Notes: a model not told the origin generated them from the letters alone. Positions 45,500 through 53,516 are shown, numbered from the stretch's first letter. The stretch: DNA of 64,000 nt from Amycolatopsis sp. cg9 (GCF_041346945.1 NZ_CP166850.1:7238501-7302500), one strand, 5' to 3'. Program-made: numbers and translations.

Positions 45500-45673
45500 C
45501 TATCCGGGGAACGCACCCGTGACGACCGTGATGTCCATCGTCGTCAGGGAGTTCTGGCTGACCCGCGCCGCCTTGCCGGACAGGGCGTGGTTGCGCGCGC
45601 CCGTCCGGACCGACGTCGGAAGGGTCAAGTCGCCGATCGGGTTGTCCGCGCCGGCGAAGTCGTGCTCGGTCAT
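45500..45673 (-). CDS. lanA1: candidate lanthipeptide precursor 1, cysteine-free
   Basis: A 57-residue peptide read directly from the minus strand, ATG preceded by GTGGAG. The leader-like N-terminus is MTEHDFAGADNPIGDLTLP. The C-terminal half holds RTGARNHALSG, then RVSQNSLTTMDIT and VVTGAFPG. It is strongly similar to the peptide encoded at 45734-45904 and weakly to 45942-46121. It contains Ser and Thr (SQNSLTTMDIT) but no cysteine. It is the third peptide downstream of LanM on the same strand. Precursor identity is inferred from family, repetition and position. Confidence 0.75.
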   Translation of the reverse strand: MTEHDFAGADNPIGDLTLPTSVRTGARNHALSGKAARVSQNSLTTMDITVVTGAFPG

Positions 45674-45733
45674 GCAGGTGGCTCCACTCTCGGTAGTCGT
45701 ACGGGGCGAAACGGAAGCTGTTCGGCGCTGAAG

Positions 45734-45904
45734 CTATTCAACGAAGGCGACGGTGAAGACCGGCGTGATGTCGAGGGTGCTCAGGCTGTTCTGGCTCAGC
45801 CGCGGCGCCTGGCCGGACAGCGCGCGGTTGCGGGCGCCGGTGCGGGTGGAGACCGGGAGGGTCAGGTCGCCGACGGGGTTCTCGGGGACGTCGTGCTCGG
45901 TCAT
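45734..45904 (-). CDS. lanA2: candidate lanthipeptide precursor 2, cysteine-free
   Basis: A 56-residue paralogue of precursor 1: MTEHDVPENPVGDLTLP leader, then TRTGARNRALSGQAPR, LSQNSLSTLDIT and PVFTVAFVE. The block ARNxALSGxAxRxSQNSLxTxDIT is shared with precursor 1, so leader-proximal and core regions are both conserved. Ser/Thr are present in the C-terminal third; there is no cysteine. A GAAAG-like site precedes ATG 45904. Confidence 0.78.
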   Translation of the reverse strand: MTEHDVPENPVGDLTLPVSTRTGARNRALSGQAPRLSQNSLSTLDITPVFTVAFVE

Positions 45905-45941
45905 GGCTTCGCTTTCGGTGCCGGGGGACGGGGGGAAGGAG

Positions 45942-46121
45942 TCAGAGGGCGAAGGTGCCGTGGGTGACGACGGTCGGCGAACCGAGCGTGTCGAGCGTGA
46001 CGCCGGACAGCCGGGGCCGCGTGCCCGCGAGCGCCTGGTTGCGGGAGCCGGCGTGGTTCGCCCGCGGGAGCACCAGGGCGCCGACGGTGGCTTCGGCGGT
46101 CTCGGTCGTGGTTTCGCGCAT
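45942..46121 (-). CDS. lanA3: candidate lanthipeptide precursor 3, cysteine-free
   Basis: A 59-residue divergent member of the set, 36 nt after the LanM stop and with a good AGGAGAG site before ATG 46121. N-terminus MRETTTETAEATVGALVLP, then SRNQALAGTRPRLSG, VTLDTLGSPTVVTHGTFAL. It keeps the pattern (A/S)RNxAL(S/A)G...RLS...LxTL and the LP dipeptide ending the leader-like part. It is Thr-rich in the C-terminal third and has no cysteine. Confidence 0.75.
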   Translation of the reverse strand: MRETTTETAEATVGALVLPRANHAGSRNQALAGTRPRLSGVTLDTLGSPTVVTHGTFAL

Positions 46122-46157
46122 CGGTGGTTCTCTCCTCGTGAGGTGGGGCGGGGGTGA

Positions 46158-49028
46158 TCAGCGGGTCGGGGGTTGCAGGAGCAGGGCGGACGGGACGCGG
46201 GGGCCGAAGCCGAGGCGCAGCAGGCCGTACCCGATCCCGGCCAGGCCGGTCAGCAGGCCGGGGGAGGGCACGCCGTCCGGGGTGCCGCAGCGCGCGCCGT
46301 CCTGTTCGACGGCGGTCAGCAGCAGGCCGGTCCGGGTGGCCAGCGCGGCCTGCGCGCCGGCGTGGCCGGTCTCGGCCAGCACGCCGAGGACGTCGGTGAT
46401 GCCGGTTTCGCCGTGGCACAGCGACAGGTCGCGCAGCGGCTCCTGGGCGGCCAGGCGCCGGACCTGCTCGTCGAGGCCGCCGAGCACGTCGGGGTCACCG
46501 GCGTAGGCGAGCACCTGGCCGGCGAGGCCGGAGCACCAGCCGTGCCCGGTCGCGGGCTTCGCGGGCGGCAGGGTCGCGGTCTCGCGCGGGTGCCCGGACA
46601 GCGCCCAGTCGACGCCGGCCGCGCCGTGCGCGAACCCGGGGTCGGCCAGGTCGGGGTCGATGGACCGGCTCGCGAGCTCGGCCGCGTAGGCCCCGGCGAG
46701 CACGGTGGCCGGCTCGAGGCCGGTCTGCGCGGCGACCGAGCGCAGCGCGACCAGGCCGCCGGCCAGCCCGGTGGTGAACCGCGGTGACGTCCGCGGCGTC
46801 GGGGCCGGCATCACCGCGACCGTGCGGGCGCAGAGGTCGAGCAGGTCCGGCCGGTCGAGCAGCCGCGCGAGGCGGGCCGCGGCGTAGGCGACCCCGCCGA
46901 GCCCGAGCAGCCCGCCCGGCCCGGCCGCTTCGGCGAGCTCCGGGTCGGCTTCGAGCGCGGAAACCAGCGACGGCAGGCCGGACAGCGCCTTCCCGGCGAG
47001 GTCCCGGTAGCGGTCGATGCCGGTCAGCTCGGCGAGCTGGGCGAGGAACAGCGCCACGCCGGGGTAGCCCTCGCCGAGCCCGCCGCCCATCGGCAGCACG
47101 GTCCAGTACTTCTCGTCGACGAGCTCCAGCCCGACCCAGTTGACCCGCCCGCCCGCGGTGCAGGCGCGGGCGATGATGGCGTCGGCGACCCCGCACGCGG
47201 CCGAGAGCAGGTGCGCGGGCTCGGGGGCCTTGCTCGGCAGGATGCCGTCGCTGACCCCGCTCCCGGCGTGCGTCTCGGCGTCGGGCCGGGTGGCCAGTGC
47301 GGCGGAGATCAGCCACTCCTGGTCGCGGCGGTCGATGGTGGTCATGCCGGCGACCTTCGCCCGCACCGACGCCAGCGGCGTCGTGCCGAGCAGGCCGGCC
47401 AGCCGGTTGCCCTCGGTGTCCCGGATGTCGGCGGAGCCGGGCTCGCCGGTGAACATCGGGACGTCGCCCGCCCACAGGTCGGTCAGCTCGGCGGCCACCA
47501 GCTCGCGGCGGACGTCGTCGGTGCTGTCGTCGTGCAGCAGCCCGAACGCTTCGTCGCGCGCGGCCGCGTCGGCCAGCAGTGACGGGTGCGTGGTCTCGTC
47601 GAGCAGCCGCGTGTAGAAGCTCGTGGGGCGGACCAGGACGCGGATGCCCGCGCCGGCGCAGCTTTCCAGCAGCGCGGCGAACTCGGTCGCGCCGGCGGCG
47701 ATGGCGTCGTACCCGGCGCGGAACCCGGCCAGCAGCGCGGCACCGTGCTCGGCCGGCTCGACGTCGACGCCGCCGAGGGTGGGCCGGTTGACGCCGGTAC
47801 CGACACCCCCGGGCACCCGGACCAGCCGCATCCGGTCGGTGCCGGCGTCGAGCCAGTCGACGCGCTCCAGGGCCGGGGCCGCGGCGCGGCCGCCGCCGAG
47901 CCCGGAGATGTCGACCGCGCCGTGCTCGCCGACGATCATCTGCGGCAGCAGCATGGTCCGGTGCACCGAGCGGGCGAGCAGCTCCGCGGCCGGGTCGGTT
48001 TCGGTGCTTTCGGCCGGCAGCACCGGCTGGAACAGCGTTTCGATGTCGATCAGCACCGGCTGGTCACCGGCCGCGATGATGTTCTCGAAGTGCACGTCGG
48101 TGCCGTCGAGGGCGTGCAGCAGGGCGAGCAGCACGCCCTGGCGGCGGTAGAAGCGGTCGATCTCGGTGAGGTCGGCGCACGGCCGGTGCTCGACGAACCG
48201 CAGCCAGCCGTAGCCGGGCCGGTTCAGGACCTCGACGGTCGCCAGCTCCAGGCCGGGGACACGCGGGTTGAGCCAGCCCACCAGCGCGGTGAACGCCGTG
48301 TGCAGGTCGAGCGGGCGCGGCTTGTAGACGACCCGCGCGCCGCCGGCGAACCGAAGTTCGCGGACCGCGCGGCCGCGCTGGTGGGCGTCCCCGGTGCCGC
48401 CGGTGACCTCGACCAGCGGGCCGGGGTCGGTGCCGACGAACGCGGCGAGGGCCACGCGGTCGGCGTCGAAGCGGCCCAGCAGCTCGGTGGCGGCGGCGAT
48501 CGCGTGCAGCGACGCCTGCGCGGTGAGCCGGGCGAGCACCGGGTAGCGGTGCAGCAGGTCGGTCAGCCCGGCGGGGGTGCCGGTCCGGCGGACGAAGTCG
48601 GCGAAGCGCGCTTCCGGGGTTTCGCCCTCGAGGATCGCCTTGTGCCGCGCCCGGCCGAGCTCCAGCACCAGGGTGCGGGCGGCGAGGCCGGCCAGCTGGT
48701 GACCGAGCTGCGCGGCGCAGCCGTCCGCGACCGGCCCGGCGTCGACGGCGGGCGAACCCGCTGCGGCACCGGCGATCGCGGCGCGGGCCGCGTCGGTGAA
48801 GGGGCGGAACACCGCGGCGAACGCCGTCCGCCAAGCCGCACTTTCACGTGAAAGCTCCGACCAGGGGGCCGCACTTTCACGTGAAAGTGCGGCCTCGGCG
48901 AAGTCCACCCACGCGGGGCGGGTGCCGCCGGGGCGCCGCTCGTGCGGGGTCAGCCCGGCCGCCCACCAGGTGGGCGGGAGCGTCGTGGTCGCCGGGTTCG
49001 GCTGCGGGGGAATCACGGGATCGAGCAT
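46158..49028 (-). CDS. lanM: class II lanthipeptide synthetase LanM
   Basis: A 956-residue bifunctional enzyme. The N-terminal DUF4135 dehydratase shows GDAHQRGR (D214, H216), K236 in VVYKPRP, D311-x-H313-x-x-N316 in TDVHFENI, and D328/E330 in VLIDIETLF, all positions expected for Ser/Thr phosphorylation and elimination. The C-terminal LanC-like cyclase has zinc ligands C832 (GWCSG) and C871-H872 (LCHGETG). Residues ~48-65 (ALSRESAAPWSELSRESAAW) are encoded by an inserted pair of palindromes. ATG 49028 heads a unit with three precursor genes downstream. Confidence 0.95.
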   Translation of the reverse strand: MLDPVIPPQPNPATTTLPPTWWAAGLTPHERRPGGTRPAWVDFAEAALSRESAAPWSELSRESAAWRTAFAAVFRPFTDAARAAIAGAAAGSPAVDAGPVADGCAAQLGHQLAGLAARTLVLELGRARHKAILEGETPEARFADFVRRTGTPAGLTDLLHRYPVLARLTAQASLHAIAAATELLGRFDADRVALAAFVGTDPGPLVEVTGGTGDAHQRGRAVRELRFAGGARVVYKPRPLDLHTAFTALVGWLNPRVPGLELATVEVLNRPGYGWLRFVEHRPCADLTEIDRFYRRQGVLLALLHALDGTDVHFENIIAAGDQPVLIDIETLFQPVLPAESTETDPAAELLARSVHRTMLLPQMIVGEHGAVDISGLGGGRAAAPALERVDWLDAGTDRMRLVRVPGGVGTGVNRPTLGGVDVEPAEHGAALLAGFRAGYDAIAAGATEFAALLESCAGAGIRVLVRPTSFYTRLLDETTHPSLLADAAARDEAFGLLHDDSTDDVRRELVAAELTDLWAGDVPMFTGEPGSADIRDTEGNRLAGLLGTTPLASVRAKVAGMTTIDRRDQEWLISAALATRPDAETHAGSGVSDGILPSKAPEPAHLLSAACGVADAIIARACTAGGRVNWVGLELVDEKYWTVLPMGGGLGEGYPGVALFLAQLAELTGIDRYRDLAGKALSGLPSLVSALEADPELAEAAGPGGLLGLGGVAYAAARLARLLDRPDLLDLCARTVAVMPAPTPRTSPRFTTGLAGGLVALRSVAAQTGLEPATVLAGAYAAELASRSIDPDLADPGFAHGAAGVDWALSGHPRETATLPPAKPATGHGWCSGLAGQVLAYAGDPDVLGGLDEQVRRLAAQEPLRDLSLCHGETGITDVLGVLAETGHAGAQAALATRTGLLLTAVEQDGARCGTPDGVPSPGLLTGLAGIGYGLLRLGFGPRVPSALLLQPPTR
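48838..48894. repeat. paired palindromes inside lanM, TTTCACGTGAAA family
   Basis: Palindrome CTTTCACGTGAAAG at 48841-48854 and a perfect 28-bp palindrome at 48867-48894 have centres 33 bp apart, exactly as in the mimA-mimB copy (24656-24715). Here they are in frame within the lanM coding sequence, each adding the residues LSRESAA. Confidence 0.9.
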
Positions 49029-49440
49029 GCCAGCGGGTGACGCGGACCACATGGGGGTGCTACGCCCGCATTCCCGCGCGGCATGGGGGCGTTCTGGGGG
49101 TTCATGGGGGATCGGGCGGGGAAACGCCTGGTCGCGGCGTGGGGGATTGCGCCGTTCGGACGTGGCGGTTGCGCCGTCCGGCGGGCGGGTCCGACAGGGG
49201 TTCCCGCGGGGGCGACGGGGCGCGATCCCCCATGCGGGGCACTGCCGGCACACCGGACTCCGCGCCTCATGCGCGCGGCCGCGACGCCCGCGCGCGAGGC
49301 GGACCGGGGGGGCGGGACCGGCGGGGGAATGCGGGGCCGCCGCACCCATGTGTGCCGGGCGCCGGGCGATGACGATTCGTCGTGAGAAGTTCGCGGCCCG
49401 CACCGCGGACGTTCCCCGAACGCACAGGGAGCGACGCACG
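49029..49440. promoter_or_regulatory. divergent lanM/glutamate-mutase control region with reiterated TGGGGG motif
   Basis: This 412-bp gap holds no convincing gene. It contains five NTGGGGGN direct repeats starting near 49051, 49083, 49095, 49104 and 49139. A perfect 11-bp inverted pair is formed by CATGGGGGATC (49103-49113) and GATCCCCCATG (49224-49234). Reiterated motifs between two divergent biosynthetic operons suggest binding sites for a pathway regulator such as the LAL protein. That link is inference. Confidence 0.5.
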
Positions 49441-49926
49441 ATGACCACCTTCCAGATCGAGCAGACCCCGGACCGGCCCGCCGTGTCCGCGGGGCCCCCG
49501 CTGAAGTTCGTCCTGTCCAGCGTCGAGTCCGACTCGCACATGTGGAACCTCGTCGCCCTCCAGCTGATCATGGAGGAAATGGGCCACGAGGTCGTCAACC
49601 TCGGTGCCTGCGTCCCGGTCGGGCGGCTGCTGGCCGCCTGCCGCGACGAGCGGCCGGACTGCCTGGTGATCAGCACCATCAACGGCCACGGCCACGTCGA
49701 CGGCGCCCGGGTGATCTCGGCGCTGCGGTCCGACGCCGTCCTGGCCGGGCTGCCCGCCGTGATCGGCGGCAAGCTCGGCGTCCACGGCGACGCGAACAGC
49801 GCGCTGGAGGCCGAGCTGCTGGCGCTGGGCTACGACGCGGTCTTCCACGTCGGCGCCGGCGACTCCGGCCAGGCGATCGAGTCCTTCCGCGAGTTCGTCG
49901 CCGCGAACATCCGGACCTTGCGGTGA
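49441..49926 (+). CDS. glmS: glutamate mutase small (B12-binding) subunit-like protein
   Basis: A 161-residue cobalamin-binding protein. The Rossmann-like B12 domain shows SSVESDSHMWN (the DxH motif whose His would ligate cobalt), VVNLGACVP, LVISTINGHG (S/T-x-x position and GHG loop) and IGGKLGV. The usual DxHxxG reads DSHMWN, with Asn in place of Gly. It pairs with the next gene as the sigma/epsilon subunits of adenosylcobalamin-dependent glutamate mutase, which converts L-glutamate to (2S,3S)-3-methylaspartate. ATG 49441 starts the probable operon and overlaps the next gene by four bases. Confidence 0.88.
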   Translation: MTTFQIEQTPDRPAVSAGPPLKFVLSSVESDSHMWNLVALQLIMEEMGHEVVNLGACVPVGRLLAACRDERPDCLVISTINGHGHVDGARVISALRSDAVLAGLPAVIGGKLGVHGDANSALEAELLALGYDAVFHVGAGDSGQAIESFREFVAANIRTLR

Positions 49927-51164
49927 CCGCTGCCCGGTCGGTGTTCAGCGCGTTCGTGGCCGAGCACCGCCGCCGCCGGACGCTCGTCGTCCAGCCGCGG
50001 ATGGGGTTCTCCGACCCGGCCGCGATGCGCCGCGGGCTGCGCGCGGTGGCCGGCGCCGGGGTCCCGGCGGTCGGCACCGTGACGCTCGACAGCTACACCC
50101 GCACCGGGCAGCACGACCTCGCCGCGATGTCCGTCCAGTCCGGGGTCCCGCTCAACGGCTACCCGCTGGTGGCGCTGGGCGCGGCCGTCACCGCCGAGCT
50201 GGTGGCGGACCTGCCCGGGTTCCCCGTCCAGGTGCGCCACGGCTCGGCGCAGCCCGAAGACATCTTCGCCGTGATGCTCGAAGCCGGCCTCGACGCGTCC
50301 GAAGGCGGGCCGGTGTCCTACTGCCTGCCCTACAGCAGCGTGCCGCTGCGGACGGCGGCGAAGTCGTGGTCGCGCTCGGCGACCCTGCTGGCCGGGCAGG
50401 CCGTGGACTGCCACCTGGAGAGCTTCGGCGGCTGCATGCTCGGGCAGCTGTGCCCGCCGGGCCTGCTCGTCGCGTTGTCGGTGCTGGAGTGCCTGTTCTT
50501 CGCCGAACACGGCGTGCGCAGCGTGTCGGCCAGCTACGCGCAGCAGACGAGCCCGGAGCAGGACGCCGAAGCGCTGTGGGCGATGCGGCGGCTGTGCGCC
50601 GAAGAACTGTCCACTGTGGACCACCACCTGGTGCTCTACACCTACATGGGGCTGTTTCCGGAATCCGCGGCCGGGGCGCGGGAGCTGGTCGCCGAGAGCG
50701 TCCGGCTGGCCGTGCGCACCGGCACCGAGCGGCTGATCGTCAAGACCACCGCGGAAGCGCACCGGATCCCGACCGTCGAGGAGAACGTCTCGGCGCTGCA
50801 GCTGGCGCACGCGACCGCGCTGGAGCAGCCCGCCCCGGCCGCGCCGCCGGGCGAGACCGAGGTGTACGCCCAGGCCCGGCTGCTCGTCGACGAGGTGCGC
50901 TCGCTCGCCCCGACGCTGGCCGAGGCGCTGCCGGCGGCGTTCGAACGCGGCCTGCTCGACGTCCCGTACTGCCTGCACCCCGACAACGGCGGCGAAACCC
51001 GGTGCGTGCTCGACGACGAAGGCCGCCTGCAGTGGTGGCACACCGGCCGGATGCCGCTGCCGCCGGCGCTGGGCGGCCGCCGCGGCCACGACCGGGTCAG
51101 CGCGACCCGGCTGCTCGCCGACCTGTCCTACCACCGCCGAAGGCTCGACCCGGTCCTGTCCTGA
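49923..51164 (+). CDS. glmE: glutamate mutase large (epsilon) subunit-like protein
   Basis: A 413-residue TIM-barrel subunit of methylaspartate mutase. Landmarks include VQPRMGFSDPAAMRRGL, VGTVTLDSYTRTGQHD, GYPLVALG, FPVQVRHGSAQPEDIF, EGGPVSYCLPYSSVPL, CHLESFGGCMLGQLCPPGLLVAL, VSASYAQQTSPEQD and KTTAEAHRIPT, the arrangement of MutE/GlmE. With the B12 subunit it makes 3-methylaspartate. Similar pairs supply this residue in friulimicin and vicenistatin biosynthesis. GTG start overlaps the upstream stop. Confidence 0.92.
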   Translation: MTAARSVFSAFVAEHRRRRTLVVQPRMGFSDPAAMRRGLRAVAGAGVPAVGTVTLDSYTRTGQHDLAAMSVQSGVPLNGYPLVALGAAVTAELVADLPGFPVQVRHGSAQPEDIFAVMLEAGLDASEGGPVSYCLPYSSVPLRTAAKSWSRSATLLAGQAVDCHLESFGGCMLGQLCPPGLLVALSVLECLFFAEHGVRSVSASYAQQTSPEQDAEALWAMRRLCAEELSTVDHHLVLYTYMGLFPESAAGARELVAESVRLAVRTGTERLIVKTTAEAHRIPTVEENVSALQLAHATALEQPAPAAPPGETEVYAQARLLVDEVRSLAPTLAEALPAAFERGLLDVPYCLHPDNGGETRCVLDDEGRLQWWHTGRMPLPPALGGRRGHDRVSATRLLADLSYHRRRLDPVLS

Positions 51165-51194
51165 ACCGCCCGACCAGCTGGGAGTGAGAACGCC

Positions 51195-52178
51195 ATGGAG
51201 TACACCGATCCGCCGGACCCGCGCACGCACCTGACCGCGGAGCGCACCCGGCACGTGCTGGGCCTCCAGCACAAGCTGCTCGCCGAGGCGCGCGCGTTCC
51301 TCGGCGCCCGCGGGTTCACCGAGCTGCTGCCGCCGGTGATCGGCCCGGTCACCGATCCGGGCGGGCGCGGCGCGAAGCAGGTGGACGTCGACTTCTACGG
51401 CCACCGCTACAAGCTGATGACCAGCGCGATCCTGTACAAGCAGGCGTCGCTGCTCGGCTTTTCGAAGATCTTCTACGTGGCCCCGAACGTGCGGCTCGAG
51501 CCGCTGGAGACGGCGAACACGAGCCGGCACCTGGCCGAGTTCCACCAGCTCGACGTCGAGGTCGCCGGTGCCTCCCGCGACGACGTGCTCGACCTGCTGC
51601 AGGACCTGGTTGCGCACGTGGTGCGCCGGGTCGTCGAGGACGCCGGCGACGTGCTGGAAGCGCTCGGCCGCGACTCGGGCGCGTTCACCGACCTGCTCGG
51701 CGGCGCGTTCGGCCGCCTGACGCACACGACCGCCGTCGAGACGCTGCGCGAGCTCGGCCACCCGCAGAGCGCGGACGCCGAGATCGACTGGGCGGGCGAG
51801 GCGATCCTGTCGGACAAGCACGCGCGGCCGTTCTTCCTCGTCGACTACCCGAAGGGCTCGCGCGGGTTCTACGACCGGGAAAGCACGTCCACGCCGGGCG
51901 TTCTGCGCAACTTCGACCTGATCGCGCCCGAGGGGTACGGCGAGCTGTGCAGCGGCAGCGAGCGCGAGCACGAGTACGGCCGGATCGTGACGCGGATGCG
52001 CGAAACGGGGGAGAACCCGGCGAAGTACGCCTGGTACCTCGACCTGGTCCGCTCGGGGATCCCCGGCAGCGCCGGCTTCGGGCTGGGCGTGCAGCGGTTG
52101 ACGCGGTACATCGCCGGGCTGGACGCGGTGTGGCAGGCGACGGCGTTCCCGAAGCTGCCGGGGGTGGTCTCGCCGTGA
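51195..52178 (+). CDS. AsnRS/AspRS-like catalytic-domain protein without anticodon-binding domain
   Basis: A 327-residue class II synthetase core related to asparaginyl-tRNA synthetase. Motif 2 is VRLEPLETANTSRHLAEFHQLDVE and motif 3 reads GFGLGVQRLTRYIAGL (Gln where many relatives have Glu). ATP/aspartate contacts such as YKLMTSAILYKQ are present. The N-terminal OB-fold for tRNA anticodon binding is absent, so tRNA charging is unlikely. Archaeal AsnRS paralogues of this shape make asparagine from aspartate and ammonia. Amidation or activation of 3-methylaspartate is a natural guess here. It overlaps the next gene by four bases. Confidence 0.88.
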   Translation: MEYTDPPDPRTHLTAERTRHVLGLQHKLLAEARAFLGARGFTELLPPVIGPVTDPGGRGAKQVDVDFYGHRYKLMTSAILYKQASLLGFSKIFYVAPNVRLEPLETANTSRHLAEFHQLDVEVAGASRDDVLDLLQDLVAHVVRRVVEDAGDVLEALGRDSGAFTDLLGGAFGRLTHTTAVETLRELGHPQSADAEIDWAGEAILSDKHARPFFLVDYPKGSRGFYDRESTSTPGVLRNFDLIAPEGYGELCSGSEREHEYGRIVTRMRETGENPAKYAWYLDLVRSGIPGSAGFGLGVQRLTRYIAGLDAVWQATAFPKLPGVVSP

Positions 52179-53428
52179 CCGCGCTGAGCGCTTCCGGTTT
52201 CCCCGCCGAGCAGGTCCGGGCCCGGGCCCGGATCGGTGCCGCGGCGGTCTTCCCGGACGCTTCTTCCTACGGGACCGCCTTGTTCGGCGGGTCGCCGGCC
52301 GATTCCGCGGACCTCCTGGAGTCGGCGCGGCTGGTGCCGCCGGTGTTCGTCCCGCGGCGGCTGGAGAAGCTGATCGAGCTGGGCCGCGAGCCGCTGTACG
52401 GCGACGTCTCGCTCTCGACGTCGATCGGCGGGTTCGCGTCTTCGCTGCCGGTGTACCTGTCGGCGTTCGGCTCGACGCAGGTGGCGGGAGCCGGCCTGGG
52501 CGCGGCGGCCTCGGCGCAGGCCGCGCGGCTCGGCATCCCGATGGTGATCGGCGAGAACGTCGTCCCGGTGCACGGCCACGGCCGGACCGGCGGACCGGCG
52601 GCGGGCACGTTGCTGGAGCGCCTGCGGGCCTACGGCGACGAGGTCCCGGACGGCCTCGGCGGCGTCGTCGTGCAGCAGAGCACGGAGGACGCCGACGCGG
52701 AGGTCTGGAACCTCGTGTATTCGGACCCGTCGGCGGCGGCGCTGCTGGCGTCCGGGCGGCTGGCGTTCGAGCTGAAGGTGGGGCAGGGCGCGAAGCCGGG
52801 GCTCGGCGGGATGACGCTGGTGGATCCTTCTGTCGCGGCTTCGCTCGCTTCGTTGTACGAGGTGGACCTGCCGCTGGGGTCTTCGGTGCTGCGGAGCAGC
52901 TCGCCCGGGACGTTCACGCCGGAGATCCTTCGGCAGCAGATCCGCTTGATGCGCAACAACTTCCCGCGCGCGAGGGTGTGGGTGAAGCTCCCGCCCGGCC
53001 GCGACGTCGCCTCCGCGGCTTCGGTGGCGTGGGAGGCCGGCGCCGACGCGGTGACGGTCGACGGCGCCGAGGGCGGCTCGGGCTGGACGCCGTTGTCGTT
53101 CGCTTCGGTCGGGCTGCCGCTGGCGGAGTGCCTGACCCGCATCGGCGCCCCGGCGGGCTGCCTGCTGGCCTCGGGCCGCATGTGGGAGGGCACGCGGGTG
53201 GCGAAGGTCCTGGCCCTGGGCGCGCGAGCCGCGGGCCTGGGCCGGGCGGCGCTGCTGGCGGTGGACACCGACCCGGAGTCGGGCCTGGTGCGGTTCGCGG
53301 AGGCGCTGGCGCTGGAGCTGCGGATGCTGATCAGCGCACTGGGCCAGTACCAGCCGGACGCGCTGACCCCGGAGGACGTGTGGTTCCCGGGCACGCCCGC
53401 CCGCGAGCGCGAAGAGGTCCTGTCATGA
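52175..53428 (+). CDS. FMN-binding glutamate-synthase-like protein
   Basis: A 417-residue protein matching the FMN/TIM-barrel domain of glutamate synthase large subunits: FELKVGQGAKPGLGG, TPEILRQQIRLMRNNFP, VWVKLPPGRDVASAAS, AGADAVTVDGAEGGSGWTPLSFASVGLPL and LLASGRMWEGTRVAKVLALGA. No glutaminase domain is present. Cysteines that could hold the 3Fe-4S cluster are missing (only one Cys seen). It may be an FMN enzyme with a new role, or help handle ammonia for the AsnRS-like neighbour. GTG start overlaps the upstream stop. Confidence 0.85.
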   Translation: MTALSASGFPAEQVRARARIGAAAVFPDASSYGTALFGGSPADSADLLESARLVPPVFVPRRLEKLIELGREPLYGDVSLSTSIGGFASSLPVYLSAFGSTQVAGAGLGAAASAQAARLGIPMVIGENVVPVHGHGRTGGPAAGTLLERLRAYGDEVPDGLGGVVVQQSTEDADAEVWNLVYSDPSAAALLASGRLAFELKVGQGAKPGLGGMTLVDPSVAASLASLYEVDLPLGSSVLRSSSPGTFTPEILRQQIRLMRNNFPRARVWVKLPPGRDVASAASVAWEAGADAVTVDGAEGGSGWTPLSFASVGLPLAECLTRIGAPAGCLLASGRMWEGTRVAKVLALGARAAGLGRAALLAVDTDPESGLVRFAEALALELRMLISALGQYQPDALTPEDVWFPGTPAREREEVLS

Positions 53429-53463
53429 CGCGCCGGGCCGTCGGTCGTTGCGCTGGTTCGAAG

Positions 53464-53516
53464 GTCTTGAATGACTCATTCAGGACCTCCGAAGACCGGA
53501 ATGAGTCATTCAAGAC
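53464..53516. repeat. 53-nt paired-palindrome repeat, copy 3
   Basis: An imperfect copy of the 53-nt inverted repeat, with arms starting GTCTTGAATGACTCATTC. It keeps AATGACTCATT and AATGAGTCATT 30 bp apart. It separates the glutamate-synthase-like gene from the MFS gene inside the biosynthetic operon. Confidence 0.85.

Noticed and set aside
49029..49440. Upstream extension of LanM to about 49772
   Set aside because: The added N-terminus is low complexity, runs through the divergent control region and overlaps the B12-subunit gene. LanM homology begins after ATG 49028.
51195..52178. Housekeeping aspartyl- or asparaginyl-tRNA synthetase
   Set aside because: No anticodon-binding OB domain, about 330 residues only, and tight coupling to biosynthetic genes.
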